A stretch of 64,000 nt of DNA from JAJDAT01 sp964570665 (GTDB lineage Bacteria > Nitrospinota > Nitrospinia > Nitrospinales > JAJDAT01), in assembly GCA_964570665.1 (NCBI GenBank), contig CAZMZH010000002.1, positions 383,069 to 447,068 on the forward strand, read 5' to 3'. Position numbers and translations under genes: made by a program. The notes beneath the pieces are model-generated. The model was given only the letters and a program-made list of their open reading frames with translations, made no database searches and was not told the origin of the DNA. Shown here piece by piece: positions 1 through 8,407 of this stretch (its first letter is position 1; each line of letters opens with the position of its first letter).

Positions 1-2
1 AC

Positions 3-1064
3 CGGTGGGTGTTGGATAATTTAAAGCGAGTTATTCAAATGGGATCCCCCGCCATAGTGATGGATACCGAGTTAATTTTTGATAATGATCGAGTGGTTCC
101 TCTAAATCTTACTGCAGTTCCTTTGAAAAACGCGAAGTCGGAATTAATTGGATCCATGTTAGTTTTAGAAGATATTACTTCTGAAAAGCGCATGAAAGGA
201 ACCCTCGCCAGGTACATGGATAAAGATGTCGCTGAACAATTGATGGAAGGCGGAGAAGATATGCTCGGCGGTCAAAGCCAGGAAGCTTCGGTTTTGTTTT
301 CCGATATCCGAAGTTTTACTACGCTTACCGAGAAATTAGGTCCAGCGGGAACGGTGGCAATGTTAAATGAATATTTTACGGAGATGGTTGATTATATTTT
401 TAAGTATAAGGGAATACTTGATAAATATATAGGAGACGCAATTTTAGCTGTTTTTGGAGTTCCTTTTACAAATGAGCAAGATCCCGAAAATGCCGTAAAT
501 GCTGCCATTGGAATGGTGAAATCTCTGACGGAATTTAATGCGAAAAGAATTCTAGAGAATAAAGATCCTATTGATATTGGTATTGGGGTTAATACGGATA
601 CTGTCTTGGCTGGAAATATTGGATCTGAAAAAAGGATGGATTATACCGTAATTGGCGATGGAGTTAACTTAGCTGCCAGATTAGAAGGGGCTACAAAGTC
701 TTATGGGGCAAAGATTTTGATTAGCGAATCCACAAAAAATAAGTTAACCCAAGACCATATATACCGCGAAGTTGACAAATTAGTTGTTAAAGGAAAAACT
801 AAACCCGTTAGTGTTTTTGAAGTTTTAGATTTTCATAACGAATCAACTTTTCCTAAAATGAAGGAATGTTTAGAAATATTTAACGAAGGATATCAATCTT
901 ATCTTAAGCGAAATTGGGACGAAGGCGTTATGTTCTTTGAAGAAGTATTGACGCTCAATCCAAATGATAAGCCGGCATCTTTATATGTTGAACGATTGCG
1001 CCTTTATAAAGAGAATCCGCCTGCGGATGATTGGGACGGTTCTTTCGTGATGACCACTAAATAA
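3..1064 (+). CDS. class III adenylate/guanylate cyclase, 5'-truncated by the window edge
   Basis: Makes cyclic nucleotide from NTP. The frame is open to the window edge, so the first GTG at 9 is probably internal and the N-terminus is missing. Counting from that GTG, residues 5-60 look like the end of a PAS domain. The cyclase domain spans about 88-275. Metal-binding aspartates sit in FSDIRSFT (D99) and YIGDAILAVFG (D143). K139 and T213 are at the adenine-contact positions, and N220/R224 are the transition-state pair in VNLAAR. K139 favours adenylyl rather than guanylyl cyclase. Residues 285-335 form a short TPR-like helical tail. The gene lies 63 bp upstream of two CheW genes and a chemoreceptor, so it is probably regulated together with them. 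Cyclase identity is sure; the substrate is inferred. Confidence 0.9.
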   Translation, partial: RWVLDNLKRVIQMGSPAIVMDTELIFDNDRVVPLNLTAVPLKNAKSELIGSMLVLEDITSEKRMKGTLARYMDKDVAEQLMEGGEDMLGGQSQEASVLFSDIRSFTTLTEKLGPAGTVAMLNEYFTEMVDYIFKYKGILDKYIGDAILAVFGVPFTNEQDPENAVNAAIGMVKSLTEFNAKRILENKDPIDIGIGVNTDTVLAGNIGSEKRMDYTVIGDGVNLAARLEGATKSYGAKILISESTKNKLTQDHIYREVDKLVVKGKTKPVSVFEVLDFHNESTFPKMKECLEIFNEGYQSYLKRNWDEGVMFFEEVLTLNPNDKPASLYVERLRLYKENPPADDWDGSFVMTTK

Positions 1065-1127
1065 TAATTTTGCGACAAAAGATAATTTCGATTATTCATA
1101 TTAGTTTGAAAAGTATGGAGGATTGCT

Positions 1128-1688
1128 GTGGGCGAAGAAATTGAAAAAAGAAAAAGCGATCGAATACTTGAAGCGATAAAAAAACGTTTGGATGAAAAAC
1201 AAACTATCCAAGTCGAAGAGAAAAAGGTTGAACTTGTCGTGTTTACATTAAACGACGCCTTTTATGCGTTTTATGGACAAGACGTTAAAGAAATCCTTTC
1301 AGTATTAACCATTTATTTTGTTCCAGGCACTCCAAAATACATTTTGGGAATCGTTAATGTTCGCGGAGATATTCAATCGGTATTAAATATTAGGACATTT
1401 TTAAATATCCCAGAAAATGAGTTGGTTGAGGCAAAAGGAAGAATTGTAATTGCCGAGAAAAATGATGTGCGATCTGGAGTTCTAGTAGATTCTGTTGTTG
1501 ATGTTGTTGATGTGCCAGAAGAGTCTATTAAACAGGCAATTTCAACCTTGAACGAAGATATTCGATATTTTGTTGTCGGAGAGACAACCTACAAAGAACA
1601 TAACGTAGTGTTATTGGATATTGGAAAGGTTTTTGAAAAAATATCTGAAGGTAAGATTGAATCATCAGTTGAAACTCCAAGCAAATGA
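1128..1688 (+). CDS. CheW-like chemotaxis adaptor
   Basis: CheW-family scaffold that couples chemoreceptors to a CheA-type kinase in the cytoplasm. The start is GTG with GGAGG 6 bp upstream (1117-1121). A charged N-terminal helix (residues 1-30) precedes the CheW beta domain (about 33-172). The family signature is visible as PGTPKYILGIVNVRGD, followed by VLNIRTFL and a VDSVVDVVDV strand. At 186 aa it is slightly longer than the typical 150-170 aa because of the N-terminal extension. Its stop overlaps the next CheW gene by 4 bp (ATGA), indicating translational coupling. It resembles the CheW-like protein at 10525-11055 in the signature region and in the charged N-terminus, so the two look like paralogues. 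No cheA or cheY is in the window. Confidence 0.88.
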   Translation: MGEEIEKRKSDRILEAIKKRLDEKQTIQVEEKKVELVVFTLNDAFYAFYGQDVKEILSVLTIYFVPGTPKYILGIVNVRGDIQSVLNIRTFLNIPENELVEAKGRIVIAEKNDVRSGVLVDSVVDVVDVPEESIKQAISTLNEDIRYFVVGETTYKEHNVVLLDIGKVFEKISEGKIESSVETPSK

Positions 1689-2176
1689 ACGAAACTGCAA
1701 TCAAAGCAATTAAAGAAAATGATTTAGTTGCCGAAGACGAAATTCGCTTATTGATTTTTAAAATTATGGGCGTTTGTTTTGGCGCAGACATGGAACAAAT
1801 TGAGGAGATGGTTGACTTTTCCCAGGCCCAACAAGAGGACTGGGATATTAGACATTTTACAGAAGCAATTTCTTTTAGAGATATTGAGGTTGAATACAAA
1901 AAGCCAAAAGTAGTATTGATAAAAGATAGCGATCAAGATGTTGGTATTGTTATTGATCAGCCTGAAAATATAGTGAATATTAATTTTCAATCGATAAGAT
2001 TACTACCTCCTCTTTTAGAAAATCAGGATACTGTAGATGCAATATGGGCGGCTTTATTTTTGGGAGAAGATTTAATTTTACTAGTGGATTTTTATCGTCT
2101 TCAAGATTGCCTACCCGAGGTAGAAAATTTGGAGTCGTTGGAAAAAACTAAAGATCTTGAAATTGAGTCTAAGTAA
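1685..2176 (+). CDS. divergent CheW-like protein
   Basis: Second CheW-family adaptor, 163 aa, translationally coupled to the preceding one by an ATGA overlap. Visible features are an opening strand (IRLLIFKIMGVCFGADMEQI, about 21-40), a middle strand with VVLIKDSDQDVGIVIDQPENIV (about 75-96) and a closing strand LGEDLILLVDFYRL. The central GIVNVRGE-type loop typical of CheW is not recognisable, so this is a degenerate or specialised member. Such tandem CheW pairs often occur where one receptor system uses alternative adaptors, but which kinase they serve cannot be seen here. The assignment rests on fold-like strand order and on context. Confidence 0.65.
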   Translation: MNETAIKAIKENDLVAEDEIRLLIFKIMGVCFGADMEQIEEMVDFSQAQQEDWDIRHFTEAISFRDIEVEYKKPKVVLIKDSDQDVGIVIDQPENIVNINFQSIRLLPPLLENQDTVDAIWAALFLGEDLILLVDFYRLQDCLPEVENLESLEKTKDLEIESK

Positions 2177-2207
2177 ATTTAAATTGTATAAAAATTAAGA
2201 GGGAATT

Positions 2208-2345
2208 TTGACGACAACGCGCAAACTTTTTATAGCCTGTAGTATTACGGTTAAAAGCTTTGACCATATCCGTTTTAATAATATTTCACAGGCAGCAAGC
2301 AGTCGTTTGATTAATAACGAATTGGTCCGGGAGGACGTTAAATGA
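2208..2345 (+). CDS. possible small protein (45 aa) between CheW and chemoreceptor
   Basis: Open frame of 45 codons starting with TTG, preceded by a purine-rich AAGAGGGA at 2197-2204 that is well placed as a ribosome-binding site. It ends with TGA overlapping the ATG of the chemoreceptor (ATGA), the same coupling seen between the two CheW genes. The product starts LTTTRKLFIACSITVK and has no recognisable domain. It may be a real small protein, a translational coupler that delivers ribosomes to the receptor gene, or a decayed gene remnant. Nothing beyond SD placement and overlap supports it. Confidence 0.35.
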   Translation: MTTTRKLFIACSITVKSFDHIRFNNISQAASSRLINNELVREDVK

Positions 2346-4777
2346 AAAACTGGTCTTTAAACAAAAAAGCTATATTTGTATTTAGTTTGATGATCGTAGT
2401 TATGGGATTTTGCGCCTACGTCATTTTTGACTCCTTGAGTTCAGCTCAAAAAGACGCGGATATCACCAACGCTTTGGGAAGACAAAGAATGCTGAGTCAG
2501 GCTATGGGTAAAGCCGCTTTGGGTAACGCTATGGCTAAAAGCCGCAAGCAGAATATAGTTCAACGCGTAAAGTCTCTGGATCATTATATTACTCAAATGC
2601 GAGGAACTTATACAAAGCAGGTAATTGGGCCAGCTAAAGAAAATGGTCTTGCAATTAGCATGGACCCCGAATCCGAAGGGCATCCGGCAATTCCTTTTCC
2701 CGCTACTTTGACGCGAATGGTGAACGCTAAGTTTGGAGCTGGCAGAGATTTTACTATCGATATTATTTCTCCAGATCCTGTAAACCCTGATAAAGGGTTA
2801 ATCACGGATTTTGATAAAGAAGCTTATGAGTTTTTAACAAAAAAATCGAAAAGTGTTTTTACAAGAACTTTTGAATTGGACGATAAATTATATATCAGAT
2901 TATATACCGCCGATAAGGCTACCGTTCAAGTTTGCGCTGATTGTCATATGGCTTTGAAGGGCGGAAAACGTTTTGCAATTGGAGATATTTTAGGTATCAG
3001 AAAGTACAATTTGTTGTTTTCAGCCGATATTTCTAGAGGGCGAAACGAATTAAACGCAAGCTTAACGGAGTTTGACCACGCTAAACAAATTTTTAAAGAT
3101 ACTTTAAAGGCTATGAGAAAGGGAGGGGAATATCCTGCAGATATGGGATTTAAAAAGTCGGTATCCGTAAACGCCATAAATAACGAAACAATTCAAGATA
3201 ATCTTGAAGAAGTGGATAGAGTTTTTAACAAGTTTTTGGCGGCAGTGGATAACCTTCTTACTTCGGAAGTAAATTCTCCAAGATATAGAGACGCGCAACA
3301 AGAAATTGTAAGTTTATCAAATGAATTGCGAGATAAGAGCAATAAGATTGTGGATTTGTATAATCGACTAGCCAATGAAAATCAAAAGCGTATAAAAAGT
3401 ATAGTCATAGTTTTTGTTATTTTGATTTTAGCGGCTTTGATTAGCATAGCTTATTTCTTTTCTACTTCTGTTGTAAAACCGGTCCGTAAAATTTCTGGAG
3501 TTATGGGCGAAGTAGCCAAGGGAAATTTTATGCAGGAAAACTTGCCAGTGGTTTCTGAAGACGAAATTGGAGTATTGTCCGATACTTATAATACGATGTT
3601 AGGCACCATGCGGCAAATTGTTAATCAGGCTAAAGATATAGCCGATGGCGATTTATCGAAAACTTATGAGTTGAAAGGAGAACTTTCTGTTGCTTTTGGG
3701 AAGATGACCAATGAGCTTAGAGACAAGCAAAACGCTGATATCGAATTTAAAGAAATGGCGACAGAGAGAGAATCGCAGGCGGAAGATTTAAAGAATAAGG
3801 TCGACGCCATTTTGGAATGCGTTAGCGCTGCGGCAAAAGGAGACTTGAGCAAACATATAGATGTGAAGGGAGAATCTGCCATCGGCCAAATGGGAGAAGG
3901 TCTGGAAATGTTTTTTGATAATTTGTCGACTAACATGAAGGGGATAGCTAACATGGCAAACGATTTGGCATTTTCCGCAAAAGAGATTTCAAGTTCTGTC
4001 CAAGATCAGGCATCGGTTTCCGCCGAGCAATCGGCGTCTGTAACTGAAATTTCTTCCACCGTAGAAGAACTTTCGGCTTCGTCAAATCAAGTCGCGGAGA
4101 ATGCAGATTCTGTAGCCCGTATTTCAGCCGATTCGTTGCATGACTCTGAACGGGGTATGAAAGCTATTGGGTCTTTAAAGCTTAAGATGGATGAGATTTC
4201 TGAGGATAATCAGGGAGGAATGAAAGAAATTGTCGAATTAGGTAGAAAATCTAATGAAATTGGTAAAGTTATGGAAATAATTAACAATATTGCGGATCAA
4301 ACCAAGTTAATTGCGTTTAATGCCGCTATAGAAGCCTCTAGCGCAGGTGAAGCGGGAAAACGTTTTGGAGTTGTAGCGGTTGAAATTCGCCAATTAGCAG
4401 ATAATGTTATGGATTCGACGGGCGAAATCCAAAGCAAAATTGATGAAATTCAACAGGCTATTAATAGGTTAGTTATAAATTCAGAGCAAGGATCCAATCG
4501 AATTAAAGAAGGAAATATGTTGGCTGGACAAACAATTGAAGAATTAGAAAGATTGGTCGATAGAGCTAAAAGCGCTGCTGATGCGGCGTCTCAAATTTCT
4601 CTTTCGACAAAACAACAAAAAACGGGCACTGAACAAGTATTGTCGGCATTAAAAGAAATTGTTAATGGAACGCGGCAATCGTCGTCTGCGATTAAGCAAA
4701 CCTCGAATGTGACGCATAAATTATCTGAAATGTCAGAAAGACTGAACGAACTAGTTAGTAGGTTTAAACTAGATTAA
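2342..4777 (+). CDS. methyl-accepting chemotaxis protein with periplasmic haem-c (DUF3365-like) sensor
   Basis: Membrane chemoreceptor of 811 aa. Domains in order: a first transmembrane helix (about 10-28); a PilJ-type N-terminal motif (GRQRMLSQAMGKAA, about 46-60); a periplasmic region resembling the DUF3365/Tll0287 family with a haem-c motif C198-A-D-C201-H202; a long helical segment; a second transmembrane helix (about 352-373); HAMP modules (about 375-520); and the cytoplasmic signalling hairpin (about 530-811). The hairpin tip reads NIADQTKLIAFNAAIEAS, a variant of the canonical NIADQTNLLALNAAIEAA. The CxxCH suggests that redox state, or a ligand bound to a covalent haem, is what is sensed; that is inference. 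The gene follows two CheW genes. Close kin in other phyla often sense oxygen, NO or redox. Confidence 0.92.
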   Translation: MKNWSLNKKAIFVFSLMIVVMGFCAYVIFDSLSSAQKDADITNALGRQRMLSQAMGKAALGNAMAKSRKQNIVQRVKSLDHYITQMRGTYTKQVIGPAKENGLAISMDPESEGHPAIPFPATLTRMVNAKFGAGRDFTIDIISPDPVNPDKGLITDFDKEAYEFLTKKSKSVFTRTFELDDKLYIRLYTADKATVQVCADCHMALKGGKRFAIGDILGIRKYNLLFSADISRGRNELNASLTEFDHAKQIFKDTLKAMRKGGEYPADMGFKKSVSVNAINNETIQDNLEEVDRVFNKFLAAVDNLLTSEVNSPRYRDAQQEIVSLSNELRDKSNKIVDLYNRLANENQKRIKSIVIVFVILILAALISIAYFFSTSVVKPVRKISGVMGEVAKGNFMQENLPVVSEDEIGVLSDTYNTMLGTMRQIVNQAKDIADGDLSKTYELKGELSVAFGKMTNELRDKQNADIEFKEMATERESQAEDLKNKVDAILECVSAAAKGDLSKHIDVKGESAIGQMGEGLEMFFDNLSTNMKGIANMANDLAFSAKEISSSVQDQASVSAEQSASVTEISSTVEELSASSNQVAENADSVARISADSLHDSERGMKAIGSLKLKMDEISEDNQGGMKEIVELGRKSNEIGKVMEIINNIADQTKLIAFNAAIEASSAGEAGKRFGVVAVEIRQLADNVMDSTGEIQSKIDEIQQAINRLVINSEQGSNRIKEGNMLAGQTIEELERLVDRAKSAADAASQISLSTKQQKTGTEQVLSALKEIVNGTRQSSSAIKQTSNVTHKLSEMSERLNELVSRFKLD

Positions 4778-5068
4778 ATTATAGTTTTTTAGGGATATCT
4801 TGAACTTTTTACCAATTAAACTTTGGTCTAACATTGTCGAAGTAAAGCGATCTAGAAATAACTGAATATTTTTTCGTATCGCATAAATTGAGTTACTCAA
4901 GGTTTTTGATTTTCTTTTAACCGGAGTAATATTGTTTTGTTTTAAAATTTGACGTTTTATTACTGTTTTAAAGGTTTCTGCAGTTATTTCTCCCGCAATC
5001 AGTTTCTTTTTTAGGCCCTGAACTCCTTTTGGGTTTAATCTAGTGTTTAATGTTACTGATTTGCCCAT
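4769..5068 (-). CDS. hypothetical basic protein (99 aa)
   Basis: Small basic protein of unknown function. An in-frame extension reaches 5221, but I chose the ATG at 5066-5068 because GGAAGG lies just upstream of it on the coding strand and the extension has no such site. The product starts MGKSVTLNTRLNPKGVQGLKK, is rich in Lys, Asn and Ile, and has a short AGEITAETFKTVIKRQ helix. It has no membrane segment and no cysteine cluster. Its last 9 bp overlap the convergent chemoreceptor gene. I recognise no family. Confidence 0.5.
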   Translation of the reverse strand: MGKSVTLNTRLNPKGVQGLKKKLIAGEITAETFKTVIKRQILKQNNITPVKRKSKTLSNSIYAIRKNIQLFLDRFTSTMLDQSLIGKKFKISLKNYNLI

Positions 5069-5208
5069 AAAACTTCCTTCCAAATAACGTTTTGCGTCAA
5101 AATTCCGATAAATATTATAAGGTGCAAAGCTAATGCCATTTTTTGTTTTATTAATTTTGCTTGCTAGTTTTAAAACCGCAAAAAGCGTGCAATATATTCT
5201 GATTTTGG

Positions 5209-6057
5209 GTGGAGGAAGCAATAATTAGCCTATTTTTAAAAAATACTAAGAAACATTTGTTCTTGGCGGCAGGAATTTTGGTGCTTTGGGCATCATTATT
5301 AGGTTGTGGTCAAAGCGAAGAAGAAATTATCGTAGTTGCTTCCGCTTTAAGATTAGATACGACCGCAGGCTTACCCTACGATCAAATGGTTTTAGAAATT
5401 AGTTTTGAGCCTAATTTAAAAATTGATTCTTCGAAAAAAGACAAAGGTTCTAACGATAAAGATTTTTTGCTACAACGCACGGAAGACGTAAAAATCCTTC
5501 CAGAATCTGAAATTAATCTCAATTATTTAAATCTTGATCGTTTTGAAGATTCTTTAGCGTATAAAAATAAAGCTGAGTTGGACGCAAGGCCAAATATAGG
5601 TATTGCCGAAAGGTTGCGTGTGGCTGATAAAAAACTTATTTTTGGAGGAAAGGGGTTTGATACTCGGGATTTTGAGGAATTAAATGATGGAAAGTTAAGC
5701 GGAGACTTTTCAACTTATATCAATCCTCCAAGGGAAAAATCAGCAAATCTTGGCGCCAAAGGCATTACAAACATGAACCAAAAATTGCGACCAGAGGAAA
5801 AAAGCCTAATTTTTCATGGGGCTTTTTCTGCTTTAACGGAAACAGAAATCGAAATATCCTTAAACAATGAGGAAAATCAGAAAAAGAAGAAAAGTGTTAG
5901 AAATAATTTTCAAGAAACAAAAAAAATTCCTGAAACTTTAGTTCATTTAAAAAAGAGCCCTGAAGGGTTGATTCAGCTAAGACCTACAAGCAGCTCTTTG
6001 GACTTATTAAGGGAAAATCCGAGTATTATAAAAGACCGTTTTAGTAAAACTCCCTAA
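5209..6057 (+). CDS. hypothetical lipoprotein
   Basis: Exported lipoprotein of unknown role. A charged start (KNTKKH) is followed by a hydrophobic stretch (residues 17-31) and the lipobox L-L-G-C33, so the mature protein would begin at C33. The rest is hydrophilic and acidic-basic mixed, with no repeat or fold I recognise. The start is unclear. GTG at 5209 lies immediately before a perfect GGAGG (5211-5215) that cannot serve it. The in-frame ATT at 5224 is 8 bp after that site and may be the true, unusual start. The neighbouring gene is divergent, so this gene probably has its own promoter within or near the coding region of the 4769-5068 gene. Confidence 0.65.
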   Translation: MEEAIISLFLKNTKKHLFLAAGILVLWASLLGCGQSEEEIIVVASALRLDTTAGLPYDQMVLEISFEPNLKIDSSKKDKGSNDKDFLLQRTEDVKILPESEINLNYLNLDRFEDSLAYKNKAELDARPNIGIAERLRVADKKLIFGGKGFDTRDFEELNDGKLSGDFSTYINPPREKSANLGAKGITNMNQKLRPEEKSLIFHGAFSALTETEIEISLNNEENQKKKKSVRNNFQETKKIPETLVHLKKSPEGLIQLRPTSSSLDLLRENPSIIKDRFSKTP

Positions 6058-6066
6058 GAATTTTTA

Positions 6067-6255
6067 TTAATTCTCAACTTTTTCAGTCAAAGAATTTGTA
6101 TTTGATATTCCTTGATCGATTGTTTTATTAGTTTTTGATGTTCTTTCCGGGTTTTGATACCAATAGAAAAAAACCCAAAAGCCAATCATGAAGGCCCAAA
6201 TAAAAATTTTACGGGTTTTACTAATTTCAGGTTTTTTATATGATTTTTCTTCCAT
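6067..6255 (-). CDS. small single-pass membrane protein (62 aa)
   Basis: Hypothetical protein with a lysine-rich N-terminus (residues 1-16), one hydrophobic aromatic helix (about 17-34, FIWAFMIGFWVFFYW) and a polar C-terminal tail. By the positive-inside rule the N-terminus would be cytoplasmic. It sits 9 bp from the convergent lipoprotein gene and 36 bp downstream of the FGE-like gene on the same strand, so it could be co-transcribed with that gene. No strong ribosome-binding site is visible. The hydrophobic pattern makes a real gene more likely than a chance frame. Confidence 0.5.
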   Translation of the reverse strand: MEEKSYKKPEISKTRKIFIWAFMIGFWVFFYWYQNPERTSKTNKTIDQGISNTNSLTEKVEN

Positions 6256-6291
6256 TTTTTTGTTGTTGGAGAAATGAAAAAGTTATTTTAT

Positions 6292-7380
6292 TTAAGGTTT
6301 AAAACTTGAAGAGATATTTTCTTTAATATCTTTCGCGCAACGAAAGCCAAAACTATTATTTTTTACTTCGGGAGTAAAAAAACTGCGGTTAAATGTAGGA
6401 GCGCTTAATCCACACCCATAAGATAAACAATCGAACCAAGATCCTCCCTTCAATACTCTATTCCTTTTTCCATATTCTGGACGGGGGATGGTGTTGCCTT
6501 CATGCGGTAGATAGAAGCTATCTACCCATTCCCAGACATTCCCGGACATATCGTGCAATCCATATGGGCTTTTCCCTTGAGGGTAAGAGCCTATTGGTTT
6601 AGTTCCTGTGGAACCAATATAAGGATTGTTTGACCTATCTAGGCTCCATTTGTTTCCCCAGGGATAGATTAATCCGTTTTCCCCTCGAGCTGCTTTTTCC
6701 CACTCTTCCTCAGTAGGCAATCGTTTTCCCGACCAATTGCAGTAATTAGTTGCATCAAACCAATTTACATAAATTACGGGGTGTTTTTCCTTTCCTTTGG
6801 GTATTTGTCCTTTTGCCCAGTGGTAAGGGGGCTCTGAGTTTGTTGCATCAACATATTTTTTATAATCTTGATTGGTTATTTCGAACAGATCTATATAAAA
6901 CGCTTTCGTTTCCGTTATAAACTCAGGAGATTCATCATCCCACCGGTCATTAGAACCCATGATGAACTCCCCCTTTGGAATAAAGGCCATGTTTTCAGGA
7001 GTGAGTTTATTAGCTTTTGATTTCACCTTTTTTGTAAGCTTAAAATCTGGTTGGTGAGTTATATCTGGGGTTATTTGAAGGTTATTAGAAGCAATTTTAA
7101 GTCTTTTTGGAGTTTTATTTTTTAAGCTTGATCTAAATGGCGATACTGGAATAGCGCTTTTTCTATTTGAGTGACACTGTTTGCAGGAGTCCAACTCAAG
7201 TTTATTTTTTTTAATATTAGTCAGGTTTTCTGGCAGGTGACAACTCGTTTGGCAAGTTTGGTTAGAACTTTTAAAATGAGAAAATTTTTCAAAACCGAAA
7301 ACAGAAGAAACTATATTAAATATAAAGAAGGCCTGAAAAATAAAAAAAATATAAAAAGTTAAGCGTATTTGATTTAACAT
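6292..7380 (-). CDS. exported FGE/SUMF1-domain protein with N-terminal haem-c-like motifs
   Basis: Signal peptide or anchor (residues 8-30), then two haem-c-like motifs, C43-x3-C47-H48 and C66-K-Q-C69-H70. A linker follows, then a formylglycine-generating-enzyme (sulfatase-modifying factor) domain from about 128 to 352. The domain hallmarks are visible: FIPKGEFIMGS, RLPTEEEWEKAARG, YPWGN, GLHDMSGNVWEWV, RVLKGGSWFDC and a terminal SFGFRC. Two cysteines, C318 and C323, are spaced CxxxxC like the copper-binding catalytic pair of true FGE. Most bacterial relatives lack this pair and act in other roles. A periplasmic redox-linked enzyme is possible. No sulfatase gene is nearby. The gene is divergent from the lipoate-transferase gene across 58 bp. 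Confidence 0.85.
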   Translation of the reverse strand: MLNQIRLTFYIFFIFQAFFIFNIVSSVFGFEKFSHFKSSNQTCQTSCHLPENLTNIKKNKLELDSCKQCHSNRKSAIPVSPFRSSLKNKTPKRLKIASNNLQITPDITHQPDFKLTKKVKSKANKLTPENMAFIPKGEFIMGSNDRWDDESPEFITETKAFYIDLFEITNQDYKKYVDATNSEPPYHWAKGQIPKGKEKHPVIYVNWFDATNYCNWSGKRLPTEEEWEKAARGENGLIYPWGNKWSLDRSNNPYIGSTGTKPIGSYPQGKSPYGLHDMSGNVWEWVDSFYLPHEGNTIPRPEYGKRNRVLKGGSWFDCLSYGCGLSAPTFNRSFFTPEVKNNSFGFRCAKDIKENISSSFKP

Positions 7381-7438
7381 TTAAAAGGAGCGTTGATTTT
7401 AAATAGTGGGATAATTCATTAAATATGAATGATATAAA

Positions 7439-8278
7439 ATGGGATTAAGCGAGTCAAAGCAAAAATTTTTTCAAATGGATCAATCTGACTGGCGTTTTAT
7501 GGGTGGCGGTTTGGCGGAAGGCGCCGATAATATGGCTGAAGATATGGCCTGTCTGCAGTCATGCGAACATGGGAATTCTCCTCCAACGATTAAACTTTAT
7601 GGTTGGAAAAATCCTACCCTAACGGTTGGTTATTCCCAAAAGCCTAATAAATTAATAAATATAGGAAAAGCTCGACAATTGGATATTCCCATTATTCGCA
7701 GGCCGACAGGAGGGAGGGTGCTTTTGCATAATCAAGAGCTAACATATAGTTTGATTGCTCCAAATGAGCATCCTCTTTTTGGAGGAGATATAAAGAATTC
7801 TATGTGCGTTATTTCAGAGTTATTAACAGAGTGTCTTGTGAAATTAGGTTGTTCTAGAACCGATATCAAGTTTGCCCTTCCTACCCGGTCCAGAAGCCAA
7901 CTCGGACCAGCTTGTTTTTCTTTAGCAAACCATTATGAATTGACTTGCTGCGGAAAAAAAATAATTGGGAGCGCCCAGAGGCGAATGAAGCGGGCGTTTT
8001 TACAACATGGTTCTCTTATTTTAGAGTTTAATAGGCCCTTTTTAAATTCGCTACTATTTTTTGAAAATTCTCAGTTAGCTCAAGATAATTTAACGAAATT
8101 GATAGAGTCTTCCATTGCTATTGATGAGTATTTTGGTTCTCCAATCTTATTTGAACGCGTTTTTAATGTCTTTAAAGATGGTTTTTCCAATTTTTTAAGA
8201 AGTGAATTAAAATCAGGAATGTTGACTCATGAAGAAATGGAATATAGAGGACAATGGTTAAAAGATTGTAGGCTGTGA
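7439..8278 (+). CDS. lipoate-protein ligase / octanoyltransferase family (LipM- or LplA-like)
   Basis: Cytoplasmic enzyme attaching octanoyl or lipoyl groups to E2 or GcvH-type proteins. The family's core is clear: RRPTGGRVLLH (R87-H97) and ELTYSLIAP for the acyl-binding site, then PACFSLANHYEL with C159, and the lysine-bearing GKKIIGSAQRR (K173/K174). A cysteine in the PACF context is characteristic of LipM-type octanoyltransferases that act through a thioester, which makes LipM-like transfer as likely as ATP-dependent LplA activity. The length of 279 aa matches LipM. No strong SD precedes the ATG at 7439; an alternative ATG is at residue 13. The gene appears to stand alone. Confidence 0.85.
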   Translation: MGLSESKQKFFQMDQSDWRFMGGGLAEGADNMAEDMACLQSCEHGNSPPTIKLYGWKNPTLTVGYSQKPNKLINIGKARQLDIPIIRRPTGGRVLLHNQELTYSLIAPNEHPLFGGDIKNSMCVISELLTECLVKLGCSRTDIKFALPTRSRSQLGPACFSLANHYELTCCGKKIIGSAQRRMKRAFLQHGSLILEFNRPFLNSLLFFENSQLAQDNLTKLIESSIAIDEYFGSPILFERVFNVFKDGFSNFLRSELKSGMLTHEEMEYRGQWLKDCRL

Positions 8279-8407
8279 ATTTATGCCATTTCTTCGGAAG
8301 TTTTTTTTTATATAACGTTATGATACAATTACCGTCTTTGGAATTGTCTGTTTTTCTAAAAAACCCTATAAAAGGGTTCCATTTTCTCATTTTTATGTTG
8401 TGGAAGA

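Noticed and set aside
8358..8375. AACCC/GGGTT hairpin between lipoate transferase and MBL genes
   Set aside because: Only 5 bp and no T-tract; too weak to call a terminator.
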